Origin: Larus michahellis
Lineage: Eukaryota; Chordata; Aves; Charadriiformes; Laridae
DNA: 64,000 nucleotides
Direction of reading: 5' to 3'
Assembly (NCBI RefSeq): GCF_964199755.1
Contig: NC_133918.1
Span: forward strand, 2,666,001 to 2,730,000
The notes beneath the pieces are model-generated. The model was not told the origin of the DNA and did not search any database. It saw nothing but the letters and a program-made list of their open reading frames with translations. Positions within the stretch are counted from its first letter, which is position 1, and the number at the start of each line of letters is the position of its first letter. The position numbers and the translations under genes are program-made. Below, one piece after another: positions 1-7,735 of the stretch.

Positions 1-726
1 GGTAACGTGGTTTCAGGCAGCTGTTGCCAGCACTGACCAAAGGGATGAGGATTGGCAAAACCAGAGAAGGCCGTAGCCATGCTCTATTTCTGCTAGTCTC
101 TGTTTCCGTGAGACGGGAAATAGCAGCTGGCTGCTCCAGCTCTCCTTTTAGCTGCCTTTGAGCTTGCGAAGTCATTTCAAGGCAGTGCCTGAGGACTCGT
201 AGGTGTGGAGAAAAACAGTTCCCTGCACTGTGTTGCGTGAACTCAGAAATTGGGTAATGAAAAATGGGGAAAACGCTCAGCTCTCCTAACCTGGGGATGG
301 GCACCGCTTCCTGCTTGGCATCTGCACGGGCCCGGCAGGGTGGGACTGTGCGGGCAGAGCCCGGAGGGACGTGATGCTGAAAGCCTGAGGCATCCCAGCG
401 CTGCGCTCTCCTCTGTTGCTCCCTACGACTGTCCTGGGATGAAGAGCGTGTCATGAGAGAGGTCAGCTCGTCTCGCTTTGCAGCGGGCACGGGACGACCT
501 GCTGAAGCAGATACAGGGACCGAGCCAGCTCTTTGCGGCAGCTTCAAGCTCAGTTAAAACCTCGAAGTGAAGCCCTGGTTAACCCTCGCTGCTTCCTCAC
601 AACCTCTCTAACCGATGGGAAAGCGTCATCACCCTCTCTCTGGAGGCTGCACGCAGGCACAGGGACTTTGTGGGGCTCTGCGACGTCCCTTCCTAGCAAT
701 TTAAATGAAATTCTGTGCTTTATTAC
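1..726 (-). other. DUS3L: DUS3L intron 12, left part lost at window edge
   Basis: Read on the minus strand, I looked for the expected last exon (an SEMLLGP-like start, about 24 codons) and did not find it. No repeat or other gene is recognised. If exon 12 is terminal in this species, this stretch would instead be 3' UTR and downstream DNA. Confidence 0.6.
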
Positions 727-855
727 CTTATTCTAATCCAGTCGTCCACGTTTTGGCTCGCCATCAGTGTCTCCAGATAGTCTCTCCCCACGTAGTAAGG
801 CGGCCGCTCGTTAATTTTCTGAGGTAGGTGTTCTAATAAGCCAACTGGAATATAC
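727..855 (-). CDS. DUS3L: DUS3L coding exon 12 (last one in the window)
   Basis: From Arg599 to residue 641 plus two bases. It contains [20 protein letters not shown], then [11 protein letters not shown] and DWIRI. It ends AAG before GTAATA, where vertebrate relatives continue with SEMLLGP. If the donor were not used, an in-frame TAA would end the protein at once (DWIRIR). The last exon is not found in bases 1-726. Confidence 0.93.
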
Positions 856-3800
856 CTGCAATGGAACGCAACGGCGCTGTGTGCTATTGTTCAAGTGACA
901 CAGGCTTGCTGGGGTAAAGCTCCTCTCGGCTCCTCTCACCTGCACAGGAACGAGAGCCATTCCAGCAGGAACTTCCTGGTCTTCTCCACTCCCTGAGTAT
1001 CCGACCCCCAGTGCTCAAGGCCATAGTTGGTGAAGTCTTTGAGGATATCAAATCTCTCGCTGGAGGAGATATCCCAGTGTCTCTGCTCCTTAATTTCAGT
1101 GAAAAGCCACGGTTTGATGAGTGCCCCCCTGGAGACAAAAAGAAACGTGCTTTGTTATTCCCGTGACTGATGCTTCTGAAGACGCCAACTCATTTAAGAG
1201 ACCTTCCAGCACTTATTTGCCAGCCAACGCTGCTCTAATTTCCTTTTCCAATTTCAATAGGAAGCTGCCGTTAGTTCCCCCAGACGCAAACTGATTTTAC
1301 CAAGTTTTAAAGAGTAGTTTCGCAAGGAGGAAACTTCTCGTGTGTTGGGTTTGTTTAGGTCTTTTTTTAAATTCCTTTTTTCCTCTTGCACCAATAGAGC
1401 TCAGAAGCAAAGGGGAAACACAGGCACTTGCCTTGCAATCATAATTCCCGACACACCCATCTTCATGGCCCGATCAGCATCTTCGTAAGACAAAATATCA
1501 CCGTTTCCTGTCCGGAAGGAAGGGAGAAGGCAGAGGTCAAAGCGCTACACGAGGACAAGTCACAATGAGTTAATCCAGGCATGGGATAAAACTCAAAATG
1601 GACACAGGGTCCAAAGGCCAGAGTGTCCAAAGAGGCTCCGGGGCTCACGTTTGGAGGCTCCCAGGGATGTTTCGGATTAATGTTCCCTTACGAGGAAAAG
1701 GAGAGGTTTCTCCTCTCTTCTGCTCCACTCCCAACTCCTACCCGGCAGGTTCAGCTGGGGCTGTCAGTGCCGCGGTGCCCAAGGGAGAAAGCACCTGCTA
1801 AAAACCAAGGGGTTTGTGTCCTGCCTGTCCCTTCCCTCCTGCTCCGCTCAGTGCTGTCCCGCCTGGCCCCCAGCACGCGGGCAGAGCTGGGCTGCGCAAG
1901 AGCTGCTGGTAATTCACTCCATCGTACCACCACCAGCAATACGGAAGCTCCAACCTTTCCCCCAGGTTAAATGTCCGTGGGAGCCTGGTTTTTAATTTTT
2001 TAAAGTTTTTTCGAATGAAACATGTGGCACTTTCAGTCCACGTGACCAAAGAACAGAAATACCTACCAAAAAGGGGCATGGGGCTTGCGATTTTCGCACA
2101 TTCTGCTATGTAGTCCCAGTCGGCACCCCTCGTGTACCGCTGCTCCCTGGATCGGCCGTGAAGCTGGAGAAGAAAGTCACAGAGAGACCTCAGCGAACGC
2201 CCCGGAGGAGGCAGGGCAGAAGGGGAGCACCGGAGGAACGTGATCCAGCAAACGGAACACCACCAGGTAAAGGATCCCTTTGGATGTACAGCCCGGCCAG
2301 TGGCTAACAGACCAGGCTGCAGAGGTGGCCAGCAGAGCCGAGAACGGGCTGGATGCTTTCTGAGTAATGTGTTGGCTATTTGCAAGCCAGAGCAAGAAAT
2401 GACTGTCCCAAGTGAAAGGGAATATTCACTGTGGGCAGGAACAACTCATCCCCATGCAAATGAGACGGTCCCATCGCTTCCCCAGCCCTGCTGTAACAAG
2501 GCTCATTTGGCCGAAGCTTCTGTTCCTGAGCACTGCAGGAACCATCTCCCTTTGTAACGGAGACAAGGCTCAGGAGCACCTCAGAAAATGCTCTCTGCAT
2601 CTGAATTTGTCTCCATTATTAGCAGAAAGCACTAAAAGGCAGTACGCAGCTGGGCAAAGGTGTTTGAAAGAGCTGCTCAGCTGTGGGGAAGGGTAAGGTC
2701 ACCCCCACATCGTGCTCTGGGCTGACAGGCAAGCGGAGTTCCCCGGGCACCACCCACCAAGCTCACGCCACAGCAAGGATCCCTGTACCGTGACCATGGA
2801 CGCTCCCCACTCCCGGATCTTGGGGATTATTTTATGAGCCACATTAATCTTTTCTTGCACCCCCGTCCGTATCTTCACAGTCAGTGGGACGTCCAGCACC
2901 TGCAGACATGGGAGAGGGAGGCCAGGCTGAGGCAGGAGTCGGCCCCATCAGCTCATCCCCCGCTGCCGGCAGGTGCTCCAACTCACCGAGTTCATCCCTC
3001 GGACAATCTGTTCAAACTTGTTGGACCGAGTCATCAGAGCACAGCCTCCTCCCTGGGAGACAAAAAGTGGCAGAGTCAGGACTTTCTCCCTCCTTGCACA
3101 GTGAAGAGCCTCCTTGGAGGTGCTCAACAGCAGCCCTCTCGCTGCTCAGGGAATGCAGGTAGGACTCAGAGCACCTCAAGACTTGGAGAAAAGGGACCTT
3201 TCAACAAAAAAAACCCCACAGCCCTTTTCCCTTCCAACTTCTGCCTGCTGCCAGTGAGACACAGCTCACCATTCCCTGCTCCTTGTACAGCTTATTTGCC
3301 TTCACGCTGAGGTCTAGTGCCCAGAAATGAACCGGGAGCTCTGGATCAGACTGGCAGGAGCAGATCGGGTAACAGGAGATGAGGCAAAAGACAAGCATCT
3401 ATTGAAGGAGGGAAAATGCGCTGCAGAACGTCTTCTTACCTTCTTGTAGACCAGGTCAATGGGACACCCGACATTGATGTCTACAAAGTCCACTTCAATT
3501 GTCTGGTTCAGGAGCTCTGCGCATTTGGTCATCGTGTCTGGAAATGCTCCCTCCAGCTACCAGAGGGGGACAGGTTGCATGAATTCAAGCAGCAACTTTT
3601 CTCCTCAGAAGCGAGTTATCATTTCTTTGGTTCTCAAGATGATAGCACCCACCTGCACCCCAAAAATATCTTCGGTGTGATGCCGTTTGAGGAGAGCCCA
3701 CTCGGAGGACTGGCCCTGAAGCAGGTTTGTGCACACAGCCATCTCTCCACAGGTGACGTCTGCCCCAAAGCGCTTGCATATCCTTCGGAAAGGGAGGTTA

Positions 3801-6398
3801 CCGCACTGACAGAGACAGCAGAGAGAGGGTTTGTCAGGAGATTTGCTCTGTTCCAGATGTGGCAATGGCAAATTTGGACAAAAGGAGAGAATTATCCACC
3901 TACCGTGGTCAGCGGAGCCAAGTAGAGCTTGCCTTGGATTTCCAACTGGAAAACAAGAAGGATGGAGGAGCACGTTAGGAGAGCTGAAGCAGCAGTGGTT
4001 AAACAGAAGGATATTCCAGGTAGCAATTGTAGCACTTGCCTTGGCTAAATGTCAGTGGGAAACCCAGGAAATCACTGTTTTTTCTTTGAGAACCCCAACT
4101 ATTCCAAGAGAATGTATCACTTGGAGAAAAGAACCAGAAACTTGAACCGCTCAGTTTGTTTTCGCTGCTCAGCTTGGAGAAAACTCAAAGCAGTTACAGA
4201 TATAGAGGGATGCAAGACTGGCTAAAGGATGCAAGGACGGAGGTGACGAGGAGAGGAAGGAGGCAATGCTCTCACCCCAGGAGAGCACTGTGCAGTACTC
4301 ACAAACCAACCAGCCCCAGACTAAGCTCTCCTTGCAGATCATTTCCACCTTCATGACAACTGAGCCCCTGCTCTCCTTCCCATGCAAGGGGCGGCAGCTT
4401 CTCTTGGTTCTCACCCCTCCAAGGACACCACCACAGCCCCAGGAGCTCACCTTCCCGCATCCTTCCCCTCTCCTGACAGTAACACGGTCCCCAGGCAGCT
4501 CTGTCCCCTGCCTGCCTCTCACCCAGCAAACAGGTCTCTTCTGCCTTCCCAAGCACAATCTCAACCACTCGGCAGGGACACGAGAGACGGCAGCCCTCAG
4601 CCAAACTCTCCCTGCTCACCTTCTTCTTCTCACATGACCGCAGCTTTATGACATCTTCATCTGTCAGCGGGCCCACCGTTTTCACGGAGGAAGCCTCCTC
4701 ACCGGCGGTGGGGCTGCGACTCTGCAAGGCGTCTGGTTTGGGATCTTCCCCCTGCTCCGGTAGCGCAGGACATTCAGGACCGTCTCCCAGCCCCTCCTGG
4801 GCTGTTGTGCAGTTGGACACCTCTTGCTCCTCTGTGGAACGCTCCGTGGCTTTGCCTCCCTTCCCACCATCCCCGTGGGGCTTGCCCAGACCACGGAGGT
4901 ACTCGTCAGCCTTCCTGAAGCTAAACTTCCTCTTGCGCAGCTGGTGCTGGAGCTCCTTGGAAAGGTTGTTCCTCACCAGCGACTTCCCCTCCCACTGCTT
5001 GGCCAGGTCCGTGTTGACGATGTTCTGGTAGCCATCCCCGAGGTGGGCCTGGGCAAAGCGGCAAGTGATGCCGTAAATGCACTTGCCGAAGGTTTCGAAG
5101 AGCACACAGCTGCGCCCCAGGTCAGCCGGCTTCGCGGCCATGTACTCGCCTATGTCGTGAAGGAAGCGGCACCGTGGGCCAAAGTAGCACTTCTCCACAC
5201 ACCCCTTGAAACAATAAAGAGGAGGTTAAAACCTCTGCCCTCCGCTCGCCTGCCCGGGCACGGCTGTGCCCTCCAGCACAAGCGAGGTGAGCCTGCGTCT
5301 GCCCCGGCCCAGAGAGGGGCCAGAACAGCTGCAAGCACCCAACACTCCCCAGGTGATGTTGGGTGCCCCACAAAACGCTCCCAGGAAGCCGACTGCTGTA
5401 ACGTGCCACAGAAGGACAGTCACATACCCACTTGAGGGGACATTTTAGCACTACCGCTTCAGGGAAGCTGACACTTTACTTCTCCCGCTCAGCTCATGCG
5501 GCATGTAGCAGGGCCCGTGCACCCTACCTGCGTTACCGACGGGCACAGCCTGCTCTGCTCGTAGTGCTTGGGCTTCATACACGGCCTGCTCTTGTTCTGC
5601 CCCCGGGCCCGCTTCCGCTCCGCGGGCTCCTTCTCCGCTGCTCCCGCATCCTCTCGGCTTTCCCCGTCCTGACCGAGGTCCTCTGACTTCACCCGTTTGG
5701 CGGGGGGCTCGCTCTGGCAGCTGCCGACCTCCTCCTCCTCCTTGACCTTCTCTTCCTCCTCCTCCTCCTCCTCACACCCGCCGCTGGGCTCGCCCCGGGC
5801 CCGCAGGTAGGCATGGAACTGCTCCTTGGAGGTGAGGAACCTGCGGAGACACCGCACCCCTGTCACCCCAGCCATGGGGGTAGCAGGGTGACAGGGTGAT
5901 GGGGGACGTGGGGCTGCTGGGGGGACAGCGGGGCTGGGCATGTACCGGGGGGGTAATGGAGAGGCTTGGCATGTACCGGGAGGGGGTTATGGGGGGGCCA
6001 TACATGTACCTGGGGGGTTATGGGGGTTGCTGGCATGTACTGGGGAGGTTATGGAGGGGCCTGGCATGTACCAGGAGCTATGGGGGGTCTGGGCATGTAC
6101 TGGGGGGGATTGTGAGGGGGCCTGGCACATACTGGGGCATTATGGGGGAGCCAGGCATGTACCGGGGGGTGGTTATGGGGGCCTGGCACGTACTGGGGCG
6201 GTTACGGGGGCTTCAGGCACATACTGGGGGGTTATTGGGGGGGCCAGGGACGTACCCGGGGGGTTATGGGGGGGGACAGGTAAGTACCGGGAGACCGGCG
6301 GGGCAGGGTCAGGGCCGGGTGGGACAAGGGCCGCCCTGGGCCCACACTCACCGGGCGCGGACCGGCGCCACCCCGGACGCCACCGCCGCCGCCGCCAT
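727..6398 (-). CDS. DUS3L: tRNA-dihydrouridine(47) synthase 3-like, 12 coding exons, 3' end off window
   Basis: FMN-dependent enzyme that uses NADPH to reduce uridine to dihydrouridine; the Dus3 family acts on U47 in the variable loop of cytosolic tRNA. Exons (minus strand, 5' to 3'): 6352-6398, 5528-5840, 4620-5204, 3904-3945, 3653-3805, 3440-3556, 2987-3052, 2789-2899, 2067-2163, 1432-1507, 940-1128, 727-855. The phases join without a break: 1,925 coding bases, 641 codons plus two bases. Layout: basic and acidic N-terminus with a Glu tract (39-53), two CCCH zinc fingers (about 115-136 and 153-174), a linker, then the TIM-barrel Dus domain (about 316 on) with catalytic Cys411 in NVGCP, KIRTG at 450-454, the [11 protein letters not shown] block at 479, GNGD at 511-514 and GIMIARGA at 531-538. 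Order and spacing match vertebrate DUS3L recalled from memory. The start is the first ATG in the CpG island and opens with MAAAAVASG. About 24 C-terminal residues are expected in a further exon left of base 1. Confidence 0.97.
940..1128 (-). CDS. DUS3L: DUS3L coding exon 11
   Basis: From Arg536 to residue 598 plus two bases, beginning [19 protein letters not shown]: the end of the barrel and the start of the C-terminal helical domain that binds tRNA. The acceptor is within CTCCAG followed by five G; the frame fixes the exact base. Donor GTGAGA. Confidence 0.95.
1129..1431 (-). other. DUS3L: DUS3L intron 10, GC-AG type
   Basis: The 303-base intron begins GCAAGTG and ends CTCCAG. GC-AG introns are a known minor class spliced by the major spliceosome, and usually have a strong AG|GCAAGT donor, as here. 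Confidence 0.9.
1432..1507 (-). CDS. DUS3L: DUS3L coding exon 10, followed by a GC splice donor
   Basis: Residues 511-535 plus two bases of Arg536. It holds [11 protein letters not shown] (FMN phosphate loop) and GVSGIMIAR. The exon ends AAG followed by GCAAGT, a GC-type donor with otherwise perfect consensus; no GT nearby keeps the frame. Confidence 0.93.
2067..2163 (-). CDS. DUS3L: DUS3L coding exon 9
   Basis: Residues 479-510 plus one base, starting [11 protein letters not shown]. His480 and Arg482 lie in the conserved block that binds the FMN phosphate and tRNA. Ends SPMPLF in phase 1 at donor GTAGGT. Confidence 0.95.
2789..2899 (-). CDS. DUS3L: DUS3L coding exon 8
   Basis: Residues 442-478, beginning [16 protein letters not shown]; Lys450 and Arg452 belong to the KIRxG motif that contacts FMN and substrate in Dus enzymes. 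Acceptor CTGCAG, donor GTACAG (a weaker donor). Confidence 0.95.
2987..3052 (-). CDS. DUS3L: DUS3L coding exon 7
   Basis: Residues 420-441, [17 protein letters not shown] then RGMNS, continuing the loop after the catalytic Cys. Acceptor TCCCAG, donor GTGAGT, 22 whole codons. Confidence 0.95.
3440..3556 (-). CDS. DUS3L: DUS3L coding exon 6 (catalytic cysteine)
   Basis: Residues 381-419. It contains [18 protein letters not shown]; Cys411 is the expected general acid that protonates the uracil ring. Acceptor GGTAG, donor GTAAGA, 39 whole codons. Confidence 0.96.
3653..3805 (-). CDS. DUS3L: DUS3L coding exon 5
   Basis: Residues 330-380, from [16 protein letters not shown] to HTEDIFGVQ, including the Dus motif TCGEMAV (347-353). 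Both splice sites are canonical (TGTCAG, GTGGGT) and the exon is 51 whole codons. Confidence 0.96.
3904..3945 (-). CDS. DUS3L: DUS3L coding exon 4 (micro-exon, start of barrel)
   Basis: A 42-base exon giving residues 316-329, [14 protein letters not shown], the first strand of the Dus TIM barrel (the LAPLT signature near the FMN site). Acceptor TTCCAG, donor GTAGGT. Confidence 0.95.
4620..5204 (-). CDS. DUS3L: DUS3L coding exon 3 (zinc fingers and linker)
   Basis: Residues 121-315, 195 codons in phase 0. It completes CCCH finger 1 (Cys126, Cys132, His136) and holds finger 2 (Cys153, Cys162, Cys168, His174), the part expected to bind tRNA. A variable Glu/Ser/Pro-rich linker follows, then the conserved GPLTDEDV block that leads into the catalytic domain. 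Donor GTGAGC. The frame stays open past the donor to about 4299, but that part does not look like the family. Confidence 0.96.
5528..5840 (-). CDS. DUS3L: DUS3L coding exon 2 (low-complexity N-terminus)
   Basis: Residues 16-120. The acceptor is CCGCAG and the donor GTAGGG. It carries the conserved TSKEQFH segment, then a GAG-rich microsatellite read as eight Glu, KVK and four Glu (39-53). Basic patches PAKRVK (63 on) and [10 protein letters not shown] (90-99) may be nuclear or RNA-binding signals. Cys115 of the first zinc finger is near the exon end. Confidence 0.95.
5841..6351 (-). other. DUS3L: DUS3L intron 1
   Basis: Lies between the GTGAGT donor of exon 1 and the CCGCAG acceptor of exon 2. 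Most of its 511 bases are the minisatellite at 5,936-6,295. Confidence 0.9.
5936..6295. repeat. G-rich minisatellite, about 31-bp unit, about 11 copies
   Basis: Plus-strand units follow the pattern GGCATGTACYGGGG, GGTTATGGGGG, then a short spacer, with lengths of 28-34 bases. The copies differ by point changes and small G-run changes, so the array is old enough to have diverged. The repeated runs of five or more G make quadruplex structure possible on the plus strand, which is the non-template strand only for a rightward transcript. Plus-strand open frames here are periodic and are a by-product of the repeat. Confidence 0.95.
6352..6398 (-). CDS. DUS3L: DUS3L coding exon 1 (start codon)
   Basis: ATG at 6396-6398 (minus strand), 47 coding bases ending in phase 2 at a GTGAGT donor. 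It encodes [15 protein letters not shown] plus two bases of Arg16. The exon sits inside the CpG island, as expected for a first exon. The upstream bases on the minus strand contain no in-frame extension needed by the family. Confidence 0.93.
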
Positions 6399-6437
6399 GC
6401 TGCCGCACGCGGGGATGACGCCGGGGGCCGGGCGGGC

Positions 6438-6445
6438 CACGTGAC
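6438..6445. promoter_or_regulatory. E-box CACGTGAC
   Basis: A CACGTG core with the AC flank fits USF or the MiT/TFE (CLEAR) family. It lies about 40 bases upstream of the DUS3L start codon and about 25 bases upstream of the opposite TATA box. Confidence 0.4.
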
Positions 6446-6469
6446 GGGGGCGCGTCTGTGCGGGGCGGG

Positions 6470-6477
6470 TATAAAAG
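6470..6477 (+). promoter_or_regulatory. TATA box, plus orientation
   Basis: TATAAAAG directly follows the GC box GGGGCGGG. An initiation site near 6,500 would be expected. It points away from DUS3L, whose ATG is about 72 bases to the left. No coding gene is recognised downstream for about 50 kb, so the product may be a non-coding RNA or a distal leader exon. Confidence 0.5.
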
Positions 6478-7627
6478 GCCCGGCGGCGGCCAGGCCGCCT
6501 CAGAGCGGCGGCGGGGCCGGGGTTTGTGTGTGCCAGAGCGTGGTGTGTTGTGTCCTCGAGCGTTGCGGGGGAGCAGGGCCTGGGGGCGGCCCTCAGGAAG
6601 GGCCTGGCCGTGGGGGCAGGACCCCCGGGGGAGGGGCTGTCCGTGTGGGGAGGGGCGGCGCGGCCGGTGTGTGGGCCTTGCACCGGGGAGAGGTGTCGTC
6701 CCATGTTGTGGCTCCCGAGGGCCTGTGTTTTGGGGCACCTCCTGGGTGCTGACCTGTGAGGCGTTCGGGATGAGCAGCAGCTGCTGTGCCGGGGGAGCAG
6801 GGCTCATCCTGGCTCGAGGGACAGAGCAACCCCCCTAGAGGCCCCCATCTGGTGACCTCTGAGGGGTTCTGTGCTTTGGGGCTTTGGCTCTTCTGCCTCC
6901 TGCTGGCTGTCAGCTGGAGAAGGTGGAGCTCTCTGCAGAGATGCGGGGCGCTTGGTGTGGGCTTTTTTAATGTGGGTTTTTTTTAAGCAGTAAATGCAAG
7001 GCCCGGTTGCTCAGGGCTCAGCCGTCTCCCGTTGCACAGAGGTGTAAATCTGCTTGAAGCTGTCCCGTGGGCAGAATTCTGTTGTGGCTGCTCCGGCAAC
7101 AGGGTTTTCCACATTACCCTTTGGCAGGATTTTCAAGCTCAGCCCAGCTGAGGTGTGAGAGGGCTTTGTGTTTCGGCTGCTGGTGCCCCATGGGAGGAAC
7201 TGTTTTTTTCTCCTCCTTTGGTGCAGGCCGTTGTGCCTTCTTCCTGCTGTGGGCAGGCTGCGGGATGGATGGAGGAGCCGTGGGACAAAGCTCCCTTGTC
7301 TCTGGGGGCTGTGGTCGTTCTCTGACATGGGCTGTAGCCAACACAAAACTCACTGCAGATGTTTGGTGCTGCCACACGTTCCTGGTGGGTGTATTAAGGA
7401 GGCTGTGCTGCTAATGCAGCGAGCAAGGGCTGGTGCCCATGAGAGTGCAAAGTCTGTCCTGGTATTTGGTGTGTGGGTGGGAGTTCAGACTGAAAGACAG
7501 AGTGATGTGACAAGTGTGGGGTGCTTGGTGTGAGATGGCACTTGCTGACCTCTCTTTCCTCCCCTATAGCTGCCACATCTTCCCCATGTGTTTGGGACCC
7601 TGGTTACAGCCTTTCCTGGCCCACAGT

Positions 7628-7735
7628 CATAGAATCACAGAATGGTTTGGGTGGGAAGGGACCTTAAAGGTCATCTTGTTCCAACCCCCCTGCCCTGGGC
7701 AGGTACACCTCCCACTAGACCAGGTCCCTGCATGC
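7628..7735 (-). mobile_element. CR1 LINE fragment, 3' end, minus sense
   Basis: Starts with TCATAGAATCACAGAATGG and continues with the typical GGGAAGGGACCTTAAAGGTC segment and CCTGCCCTGGGCAGG. This is the reverse complement of a CR1 3' end, heavily 5'-truncated, and non-coding. Confidence 0.93.

Larger units (their letters stand above)
6250..6720. promoter_or_regulatory. CpG island promoter of DUS3L, probably bidirectional
   Basis: This dense CpG segment surrounds the DUS3L start. It holds an E-box with flank, CACGTGAC (6438-6445), a TGACG half-site (6416-6420), a GC box at 6461-6469 and a TATA box in the plus direction at 6470. No TATA is seen for the minus-strand gene, as is usual for a housekeeping CpG promoter. 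Confidence 0.75.

Noticed and set aside
5896-6752. Plus-strand frames of 182 and 270 codons with a periodic Gly/Tyr pattern
   Set aside because: They translate the intron 1 minisatellite and GC-rich promoter DNA.
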